A DNA stretch of 8,171 nt from Clostridiales bacterium (GTDB taxonomy: Bacteria > Bacillota > Clostridia > Christensenellales > Borkfalkiaceae): positions 1 through 8,171 of the forward strand of contig JAJWOJ010000078.1 in the NCBI GenBank assembly GCA_021635425.1, in the 5' to 3' direction. Both the position numbers and the translations under genes were made by a program. Under the pieces are notes generated by a model. It was not told the DNA's origin, made no database searches, and was given only the letters and a program-made list of their open reading frames with translations. Position 1 is the stretch's first letter, and every line of letters starts with the position of its first letter. Positions 1 to 4,885 of the stretch are shown piece by piece.

Positions 1-308
1 GGCATGTTGTAACACTCTATTTTATCGCCTATACCGTTATACTCCGCCGTTTTTTCCGCCAAAGAATGCAGGCTTTTCTGAAGCTCGAACAAGCAAACCT
101 TTTTAACGCCCCTGTGAAGCGCGAAAAAATGAATGCCCACGATACCCGACCCCGAACAGAAATCCGCAACGACGTCGTTTTTTTTAAACGACGCGAATTT
201 CGACAAAAGGACGGAATCGCTCGAAAAGCGATAGAGCGTTTTATCCTGTATTATTTTAAGCCCGTCGATAAGAAGATCTTCGAGCGTTTCGTTTTCGTTG
301 AATTCCAT
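1..308 (-). CDS. yabB: tRNA1(Val) (adenine37-N6)-methyltransferase family protein (YabB/TrmN6-like), 5' part only
   Basis: Read on the minus strand from the ATG at 306-308, this frame stays open for 102 codons to the window edge, so the C-terminal part is missing. The N-terminus (residues 9-40) has the pattern typical of this family: a DLLIDGLKIIQ-like strand, then a short stretch ending in a D-S-V-L-L motif (31-35). Residues 49-59 (DFCSGSGIVGI) are SAM-binding motif I of a Rossmann-fold methyltransferase, with Cys-Ser where Gly-Thr is more usual. Glu75 sits where the acidic ribose-binding residue is expected. Known members methylate N6 of A37 in tRNA1(Val). The catalytic NPPY motif would lie beyond the window, so substrate and activity cannot be confirmed. 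In Bacillus the homologue yabB lies just downstream of the tmk-holB-ricT region, which supports the call. No convincing Shine-Dalgarno precedes the start. A related class I methyltransferase is the main alternative. Confidence 0.85.
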   Translation of the reverse strand, partial: MEFNENETLEDLLIDGLKIIQDKTLYRFSSDSVLLSKFASFKKNDVVADFCSGSGIVGIHFFALHRGVKKVCLFELQKSLHSLAEKTAEYNGIGDKIECYNM

Positions 309-352
309 AAATTTTAAAAACAAACAGCGTTATCCGCTAAAACCACGTTATG

Positions 353-385
353 AAAAAGGCCGTCGCTATTATATTAGCGACAGCC
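353..385 (-). terminator. Intrinsic terminator after the ferredoxin gene
   Basis: On the minus strand the transcript folds into an 11-bp stem: GGC, one U-G wobble, then GUCGCUA pairing with UAGCGAC across a 6-nt loop (AUAUAA), closed by GCC. A run of five U follows (353-357). It starts 17 bases after the ferredoxin stop codon and is the best rho-independent terminator in the window. On the plus strand the stem is followed by a broken T-run (386-396), but no plus-strand gene needs it. Confidence 0.85.
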
Positions 386-401
386 GCTTTCTTTTTGTTG
401 A

Positions 402-572
402 TTACTCTTCAACGGGCGCGCCTACGGGGCAAGTGTCCGCACAAGATCCGCAACCGATGCAGGTATCGGCATCGATAACGTACTGAGTTTCTCCCTGCGA
501 AATAGCCGCAACGGGACAATTTTCGGCGCATGCTCCGCACATAATGCACGCGTCTGTAATTTTGTAAGCCAT
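402..572 (-). CDS. Small 2[4Fe-4S] ferredoxin, clostridial type
   Basis: This 56-residue protein is a complete bacterial 2[4Fe-4S] ferredoxin, a cytosolic low-potential electron carrier. It has two classic cluster motifs of the form CxxCxxCxxxCP: Cys9, 12, 15, 19-Pro20 and Cys38, 41, 44, 48-Pro49. They lie in two symmetric halves, as expected for the internally duplicated fold. Length matches the family (about 55-60 residues). The start is fixed by a strong GGAGG at 581-585, eight bases before ATG. The gene has its own extended -10 promoter about 60 bases upstream of the ATG and a strong terminator shortly after the stop, so it can be made as a single-gene transcript even though it sits between ricT and the methyltransferase gene. 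The redox partner is not visible. The location next to ricT, whose Bacillus homologue belongs to an Fe-S protein complex, is suggestive only. Confidence 0.93.
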   Translation of the reverse strand: MAYKITDACIMCGACAENCPVAAISQGETQYVIDADTCIGCGSCADTCPVGAPVEE

Positions 573-606
573 AGTGTTAACCTCCGTTTGTTTTTATATT
601 TAAATA

Positions 607-624
607 TTGCGTTACCACCCGCAA
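607..624 (-). promoter_or_regulatory. Small hairpin at the predicted 5' end of the ferredoxin mRNA
   Basis: TTGCG at 607-611 and CGCAA at 620-624 form a 5-bp stem with an 8-base loop. It would fall on the first 20 or so bases of the transcript from the promoter at 632-640. A 5'-end hairpin of this kind can protect an mRNA from 5'-dependent decay. The stem is short and may be chance. Confidence 0.3.
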
Positions 625-631
625 CATTTAT

Positions 632-640
632 ATTATATCA
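632..640 (-). promoter_or_regulatory. Extended -10 promoter for the ferredoxin gene
   Basis: On the minus strand this reads TGATATAAT, a perfect TGn extension plus a perfect TATAAT for the housekeeping sigma factor. The -35 position has only a poor match, which fits an extended -10 promoter. Transcription would start near 624-626, giving a leader of about 50 bases before the ATG at 572. Confidence 0.65.
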
Positions 641-672
641 TAAATAATTGATTTTGTATATACTTTTTATAT

Positions 673-724
673 AAAAATCAGTAGAATATTTCCGAATAAA
701 TCTGATAAAGAACAGCAAAATCAG
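673..724 (-). terminator. Weak possible terminator after ricT with alternative pairing
   Basis: On the minus strand CTGAT (720-724), ATCAG (702-706) and CTGAT (677-681) occur in series, and the last is followed by TTTTATAT. The middle element can pair with either neighbour, so a terminator-like and a competing hairpin are both drawable. The stems are only 5 bp and AT-rich. Partial read-through from ricT into the ferredoxin gene is likely if this is the only stop signal. Confidence 0.25.
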
Positions 725-1602
725 TCTAAAAGGTCTTTGATTTCCTTGAGTTCTTCCTGAGAAGCCTGGTCGGCGTCCTCGATTTTGTTCGCCTTTTTAA
801 CCTTTATAGCGTCGAGCGGATAGTCCTTATAAACAAAACTTCCGTCTTCGTTGGCGGTTTTAACCTTTACGATGAGTTTGAGCATGTTGTTGGAAACAAC
901 CGTAGCTTTTCCGTCGGGCGTGATAACTTCGCTTCCCACCTTCGGCATGCGCTTGAAAGTTTCGCTGTAATGCTCGTTTTCATATTCGAGACAACACATA
1001 AGCCTGCCGCAAAGCCCGCTGATTTTGGCGGGATTGAGCGAAAGCCCTTGTGTTTTAGCCATTTTTATGGTAACTTTTCTGAAATCGGGCATACAGCTTG
1101 CGCAGCAACAAACTCTGCCGCACGGAGCTATTCCTCCCAGAATTCTCGTTTCGTCTCTGATACCGACCTGACGAAGCTCTATCCTTAAATGAAACGCCGT
1201 GGCAAGATCTTTTACGAGGTCTCTGAAATCGATTCTTCCCGCCGCGGTGAAATAAAACACCACTTTTCCGCCTTCAAACGAAAATTCGGCGTCGATAAGC
1301 TTCATCTTAAGCCCTCTTTGGGCAATCTTTTCCGCCGCAAGCTTCATAGCCGCGGGGATTTTTTCCTCGTTTTTTGAAACCCTGGCTTCATCCTCGGGCG
1401 TGGCGCGCCTTAAAATCGGCTTTAAGGGCTGAACTATTTTCTCTTCGGGAACGTCTTTAGGTTCTGAAACCACCTTTCCGTATTCGATGCCGCGGGCGGT
1501 TTCGACAATCGTTCCTTCTCCCTTTTTCAATTTCATTTTACACGGGTTGAAGTAATAAACCTTACCCGAATTTTTGAATTTTATGCCTACAACTTCTGCC
1601 AT
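721..1602 (-). CDS. ricT: RicT/YaaT, PSP1-domain regulator of RNase Y-dependent mRNA processing
   Basis: This 293-residue protein matches the YaaT/RicT family in length and layout. An N-terminal beta region (about 1-60) precedes the PSP1 C-terminal domain (about 62-150) and the cysteine-rich core. The core carries the family signatures: I-A-P-C-G-R from 158 with Cys161, Cys165-167 and Cys170, then S-L-N-P-A-K-I-S-G-L-C-G-R-L-M-C-C (188-204) with Cys198, 203 and 204. In Bacillus, RicT forms a complex with RicA and RicF that carries [4Fe-4S] clusters, helps RNase Y process specific mRNAs, and promotes the Spo0A phosphorelay. The N-terminal part of the gene overlaps holB by 16 bases, and an AGGAG at about 1612-1616 precedes the ATG by ten bases. 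The C-terminal tail (about 270-293) is acidic and probably flexible. ricA and ricF are not in the window. Identification is secure; the role here is by homology. Confidence 0.93.
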   Translation of the reverse strand: MAEVVGIKFKNSGKVYYFNPCKMKLKKGEGTIVETARGIEYGKVVSEPKDVPEEKIVQPLKPILRRATPEDEARVSKNEEKIPAAMKLAAEKIAQRGLKMKLIDAEFSFEGGKVVFYFTAAGRIDFRDLVKDLATAFHLRIELRQVGIRDETRILGGIAPCGRVCCCASCMPDFRKVTIKMAKTQGLSLNPAKISGLCGRLMCCLEYENEHYSETFKRMPKVGSEVITPDGKATVVSNNMLKLIVKVKTANEDGSFVYKDYPLDAIKVKKANKIEDADQASQEELKEIKDLLD

Positions 1603-2528
1603 TTATATTTTTCTCCTAAAATCGAGAGTAAGATTTCGTCCGCAACCATAACCGAATTTGCATTGAAATATACGGCTTTCTCCTTCTCCGAAAGCATGTC
1701 CTCTATCGCAAGAAGCGCGCCGACGGTGTAACCGTTCTCCGTCGCCCTGCCCATATCATGAACGAGAAGCCGCGCGACCTCGTTTTTTAAAACCGCAATC
1801 AGATCCTTTACGTTGTCTTTGTTTATTCTGCACGAATATTTCGCAACTTCCTTCGAGGATCGCATGGAAAATAAAATTTCTTCCGCAAGCTTTTCGAGTT
1901 TTTCCGTGCCGTCGTCGAGATAAATTTTAATAACCGTACCCGGTTTTCCGCCGCCGAACGCGATTGCGGAATCAAGTTTTCGGCTGTCTTTATATTCGCC
2001 GATCAACGCGCGCCTTATCTCTCCGTCCGAAAAAGGAGGAATATCAAGGCGTTTCACTCTCGATTTAACCGTCGGAAGCAACGTGTAATCGGACGCCGCG
2101 CCGATAAGGATACATACGTTTTCGGGCGGTTCTTCCAACGTTTTCAAAATCTTGTTCTGCGCTTCCGCCGTCATGTTTTCCGCTCCGCACAAAACGAACA
2201 TTCTCGTATCGTTTTCAAGCGGTTTGATTATCGTTTTGGAAACGAGATCGTCAATATCGGCGGTTTTGATTTTATCGCCCTCTTTCGGATAAAAATCGCA
2301 ATCAGCGTAAGCTTCCCGATCTATAAGTCTGCACGGGCGGCACTCGCCGCAAGCCGTACCGTTTTCGCACATGATGAGAGAAGCGAAAAGCTTGAGATAA
2401 TCTTTAAGCATCAACGAATCGGGACACACGATTAAATACGCGTGGCTGAGTTCGCCCCGCCTTTTGTCTCCCGAAACGATTTTATATGCGTTTGAATTTT
2501 TGATAAGCTTTTCGGCTATGTTTCTCAC
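1587..2528 (-). CDS. holB: DNA polymerase III delta' subunit (clamp loader)
   Basis: The 313-residue product is delta', the stator of the clamp loader that places the sliding clamp on primed DNA. Visible marks are H29-A-Y near the N-terminus, a zinc-binding cluster at Cys54, 60, 63 and 66, an N-K-I-L-K-T-L-E-E-P-P block (125-135), and L-P-T-V-K-S-R (151-157), whose Ser-Arg supplies the arginine finger to the neighbouring ATPase subunit. As usual for delta', there is no intact Walker A motif, so it should not hydrolyse ATP itself. The usual SRC is SRV here. The C-terminal third (about 200-313) is the divergent collar domain. The start codon is GTG within a GTGA overlap with the tmk stop, and upstream there is only a weak purine stretch, so translation is probably coupled to tmk. 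The stop lies 16 bases inside ricT. The tmk-holB-ricT order is conserved in Firmicutes. Confidence 0.93.
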   Translation of the reverse strand: MRNIAEKLIKNSNAYKIVSGDKRRGELSHAYLIVCPDSLMLKDYLKLFASLIMCENGTACGECRPCRLIDREAYADCDFYPKEGDKIKTADIDDLVSKTIIKPLENDTRMFVLCGAENMTAEAQNKILKTLEEPPENVCILIGAASDYTLLPTVKSRVKRLDIPPFSDGEIRRALIGEYKDSRKLDSAIAFGGGKPGTVIKIYLDDGTEKLEKLAEEILFSMRSSKEVAKYSCRINKDNVKDLIAVLKNEVARLLVHDMGRATENGYTVGALLAIEDMLSEKEKAVYFNANSVMVADEILLSILGEKYKWQKL

Positions 2529-3178
2529 TTTACGATATTTCTCTCTTTTAAAACTCTGATGACGTCCGCAAAAACTTTTTCGACGGTTTGTTCCGCGTTT
2601 ATGCGAACTATCCTTTCGGGATATTCGGTCGCCTGCCTTAAATACCCCTCGTATACTTTTTTATGAAACGAAAGACCGCTCTGCTCCATTCTGTCGTTCT
2701 TATCCGCGCCGCCTTTTCTTTCAAACGCCCTTTCGGGGGTAATGTCGAAAAACAACGTTACGTCGGGCATGCGATTTTTTATCGCGAAGGAATTTATATC
2801 GTCGATAAACTCTTTTCCGAGTCCTCTTCCGTAACCCTGATAGGCGACCGACGAATCGATATATCTGTCGCAGACGACGATTTTCCCGCTTTCCGCCGCG
2901 GGAATGATAAGTTCGCTGACAAGCTGCGCTCTCGCCGCGGCGTATAAAAGAGCTTCCGTTTCGGGCGTTTCTTCCTTGTTGCCGCCGTCTAAAATAATCT
3001 CGCGGATTTTTTCGGAAATCTTCGTGCCGCCGGGTTCTCTCGTAAACACGCAATCGTAACCGTTTTCGTTGAGATAATCGGTTAAAAGCGCGAGTTGAGT
3101 GGATTTCCCGGAACCGTCCCCGCCCTCTAAGGAGATGAACGCTCCGCGTATGTTATTATTTGCCGTAACGTTACGCAT
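2525..3178 (-). CDS. tmk: Thymidylate kinase
   Basis: This enzyme phosphorylates dTMP to dTDP with ATP, an essential step in dTTP supply, in the cytosol. The 217 residues are close to the family's usual length of about 205-215. Visible motifs are the P-loop GGDGSGKST (19-27), T-R-E-P-G-G (46-51) for the nucleotide monophosphate pocket, D-R-Y-I-D-S-S-V-A-Y-Q-G (104-115), which is the family signature with the DRY catalytic/binding segment, and an Arg-rich lid around 149-163. The P-loop sits about ten residues further from the N-terminus than in many homologues because of a short polar extension (M-R-N-V-T-A-N-N-N-I). No other start codon is available between that ATG and the P-loop, so the extension stands. 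A moderate AAGGA lies about twelve bases before ATG. The gene overlaps the preceding membrane-protein gene by 8 bases and holB by 4. Confidence 0.96.
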   Translation of the reverse strand: MRNVTANNNIRGAFISLEGGDGSGKSTQLALLTDYLNENGYDCVFTREPGGTKISEKIREIILDGGNKEETPETEALLYAAARAQLVSELIIPAAESGKIVVCDRYIDSSVAYQGYGRGLGKEFIDDINSFAIKNRMPDVTLFFDITPERAFERKGGADKNDRMEQSGLSFHKKVYEGYLRQATEYPERIVRINAEQTVEKVFADVIRVLKERNIVK

Positions 3179-4202
3179 TTTCGGTAAAAGTCCTTATAAT
3201 TCTTTCTATAACGGCAAGCGATTCGAACTGAAGATCATACTGATCATTCCCGTAATTGAACACCGACAAAACCAGACCTTCGCTGAAATTCTGCACGGTC
3301 GTTTCGCCCGTTTCTTCCGATTTGACGTTTTCGTAATACCAGAAATATTCGGAAAGTTTCTTTGCTTCGGGATTTTTCGATAAACCGTATTTATTCATTT
3401 TATCGAGGTCGATTCCGTAAGGAACGTGCTGTTTCCCGTAATTTTCGCCGACGTTGTAATCGGCATACCACATCACGTCCGCCCCGTCTTCCTCAGCGGT
3501 TTTTAAAAACGATTTAACGCTTTCATACGTTTCCGATAAGGTTTTCAAACGTTCGATTTCGAGCTTTACGCCCTCTTTTTTCTGCTCTGCCGTTCTGAAC
3601 GTTTTGCGATAGTTGGAGGCTTCTTTCATCCTCACTTCCAAAAAGTATTTTTCAACGGTTTTCTCGTCGATTTTTCCGTTTACCGTGAATTTATCGAGAT
3701 AAGCTCCCGCACTGTCTAAATACTCGGAAAAATTTACTATATAGCCGTTGTTTACTATCGCCTGAGCTTCGTCGTTTATCTTCTTCTTTTCGTTTCCGTC
3801 TTCATCGGTTTCGGGCTTGCCGTCGCTCGTCAAAACGGTCGTTTTCTTACCGTTGAAGAGCATTACGTCGCCCTCTTTCGTCGCGGCTTTAAGAGAAAGC
3901 ATATAAAGCGCGGAATAATTTCCCGCCGCCGTAACGTTTGTGGCGTTTAAATCCAGCACGTCGTAAGAAAGCTTGTTTTTCTCTTTAAGGTCGGAAAGCA
4001 TCCGCCCCGCAAAACCGCTGTCTTTTGAATAAATTTCGCCGAAGGTGACGAAATAAAACTGCTCGCCGACGGTCGCCCTCGTAGCGCAGGTGGTAAAAAG
4101 AAGCACCCACACCATAACGGCGGCGACTATCGCAAGAATTATCTTGATAAAATCGTAACTTAAAAGATGTGAAAATCTGCCTTTGGTTATTTTTATATCC
4201 AT
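3171..4202 (-). CDS. Single-pass membrane protein of unknown function with a large outer domain
   Basis: I do not recognise this 343-residue protein. A short basic N-terminus is followed by one hydrophobic segment at about 19-38. It has no typical signal-peptidase site, and Cys39 lacks a good lipobox, so I predict a membrane anchor with residues 40-343 outside. The outer part is polar and mixed alpha/beta: strands near 46-58, an S-L-K-A-A-T-K-E-G-D-V-M-L-F patch at about 103-116, a charged loop with Asp/Glu/Lys (125-145), a helical stretch (180-240), and Y-G-I-D-L near 262. The helix ending in G-D-V-M-L-F and the later Y-G-I-D-L faintly recall anchored solute-binding-like proteins of clostridia, but that is a guess. 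No transporter gene is visible. It lies between greA (55-base gap) and tmk (8-base overlap), so it is probably cotranscribed with them. No good ribosome binding site precedes the ATG. Confidence 0.75.
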   Translation of the reverse strand: MDIKITKGRFSHLLSYDFIKIILAIVAAVMVWVLLFTTCATRATVGEQFYFVTFGEIYSKDSGFAGRMLSDLKEKNKLSYDVLDLNATNVTAAGNYSALYMLSLKAATKEGDVMLFNGKKTTVLTSDGKPETDEDGNEKKKINDEAQAIVNNGYIVNFSEYLDSAGAYLDKFTVNGKIDEKTVEKYFLEVRMKEASNYRKTFRTAEQKKEGVKLEIERLKTLSETYESVKSFLKTAEEDGADVMWYADYNVGENYGKQHVPYGIDLDKMNKYGLSKNPEAKKLSEYFWYYENVKSEETGETTVQNFSEGLVLSVFNYGNDQYDLQFESLAVIERIIRTFTENA

Positions 4203-4257
4203 TTCGTTGAGTGATGCCGATACGAAACAACCCCGATTGAGGTTCCCGCGGCATAGT

Positions 4258-4725
4258 TTATTCTACTATCGCAAGTATTTTGACTTTATAAGTACATTTC
4301 GGAGCCTTAACGGTAACCGTTTCGCCCACTTTGGCACCTACAAGCGCGTTCCCTAAGGGAGATTCGTTTGAAATTCTCAATGCGTTGATATCCGCTTCGG
4401 TCGTTCCCACGATTTCGTAAGTGACTTCCTCGTTCATATCGACGTCTAAAATTTTAACTTTGTTGCCGACGTTGACAACGCCGTGTCCGCCGTCGTTCTT
4501 TATGATTTCCGCAACTTTGAGCTTGGCTTCGATTTCGACTATTTCGCCTTCGATTCTTGCCTGCTCGTTTTTAGCCGCGTCGTATTCCGCATTTTCCGAC
4601 AAGTCGCCGAAATCTCTCGCGATTTTGATTCTTTCGGTTATCTCGGGACGCTTGACGAACTTCAATTCTTCAAGTCTTTTTTCGAGTTGCTTATATCCTT
4701 CTTCGGTAAGAATTACCTTTTCCAT
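4258..4725 (-). CDS. greA: Transcription elongation factor GreA
   Basis: GreA enters the secondary channel of stalled, backtracked RNA polymerase and stimulates cleavage of the extruded RNA 3' end. The 155 residues match the usual 155-160. The N-terminal antiparallel coiled coil (about 5-75) carries the signature D-F-G-D-L-S-E-N-A-E-Y (38-48), whose Asp41 and Glu44 are the tip acids that coordinate the catalytic metal. The C-terminal FKBP-like domain (about 80-155) ends with the conserved I-S-N-E-S-P-L-G-N-A-L-V-G block (118-130). The start is supported by AAAGGAG (4737-4743) 11 bases upstream of ATG. It appears to be the first gene of a run through the membrane protein, tmk, holB and ricT, although the 55-base gap after it leaves room for an internal start. 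The upstream spacer holds inverted repeats that may affect expression. Confidence 0.96.
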   Translation of the reverse strand: MEKVILTEEGYKQLEKRLEELKFVKRPEITERIKIARDFGDLSENAEYDAAKNEQARIEGEIVEIEAKLKVAEIIKNDGGHGVVNVGNKVKILDVDMNEEVTYEIVGTTEADINALRISNESPLGNALVGAKVGETVTVKAPKCTYKVKILAIVE

Positions 4726-4743
4726 AATTTTATATACTCCTTT

Positions 4744-4804
4744 CTTGCCCGCTCCCGAGCGATTTTAATAAAATCGATTTGAAATTTTTTGAAGCGGAGC
4801 GATT
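4744..4804 (-). promoter_or_regulatory. greA leader region with nested inverted repeats and a weak promoter candidate
   Basis: Three inverted repeats nest here. CGCTC/GAGCG face each other across two bases (4750-4761), CGATTTT/AAAATCG lie across three bases (4760-4776), and CGCTCC (4750-4755) can pair with GGAGCG (4796-4801) around both. On the minus strand TTCAAA (4788-4793) and TATTAA (4765-4770) are 17 bases apart, a weak sigma-A-like pair matching 4 of 6 bases each. The region ends just before the greA ribosome binding site. An operator, a leader hairpin and chance are all open. Confidence 0.35.
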
Positions 4805-4823
4805 ATGTGTCTATCAATTTTTT

Positions 4824-4861
4824 GCCTTCCTCGTCGGAACAAAAATCCCGATAAGGAAGGC
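4824..4861 (-). terminator. Long hairpin after the large membrane-protein gene, no classical U-tract
   Basis: An 8-bp outer stem (GCCTTCCT/AGGAAGGC) and a 6-bp inner stem (one G-U pair on the minus strand) are separated by a 2x2 internal loop and capped by a 6-base loop. It begins 25 bases after the stop codon of the large gene. On the minus strand it is preceded by T5 and followed by A6, which could extend the stem past a 3-base bulge, so it lacks the U-run of a normal intrinsic terminator. It is probably a 3'-end or mRNA-stabilising structure. Confidence 0.5.
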
Positions 4862-4885
4862 AGGAAAAATTTTATATTGCCGTTA

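Larger units (their letters stand above)
586..720. other. AT-rich spacer between ricT and the ferredoxin gene
   Basis: This region has no coding potential I can support. On the minus strand it holds a possible weak terminator just after ricT (673-724), an extended -10 promoter (632-640), a small hairpin at the predicted transcript start (607-624) and the ferredoxin ribosome binding site just beyond its end (581-585). Two short perfect AT palindromes, at 596-607 and 664-677, are what such AT-rich DNA produces by chance, though an operator cannot be excluded. Confidence 0.6.

Noticed and set aside
66..486. Plus-strand reading frames opposite the methyltransferase and ferredoxin genes.
   Set aside because: They run through the conserved minus-strand SAM and Fe-S motifs and across the terminator, with no supporting signal of their own.
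596..677. AT palindromes at 596-607 and 664-677 as operators.
   Set aside because: Both consist only of A and T in very AT-rich DNA, where such palindromes arise often by chance. No related copies are seen at other promoters in the window.
4084..4098. Cys39 of the 343-residue membrane protein as a lipoprotein cysteine.
   Set aside because: The residues before it (Leu-Phe-Thr-Thr) do not fit the lipobox, which needs a small residue such as Gly, Ala or Ser before Cys. A plain membrane anchor is simpler.
4421..4782. Plus-strand reading frames opposite greA.
   Set aside because: They lie antisense to a clearly conserved greA and have no ribosome binding site or family resemblance.
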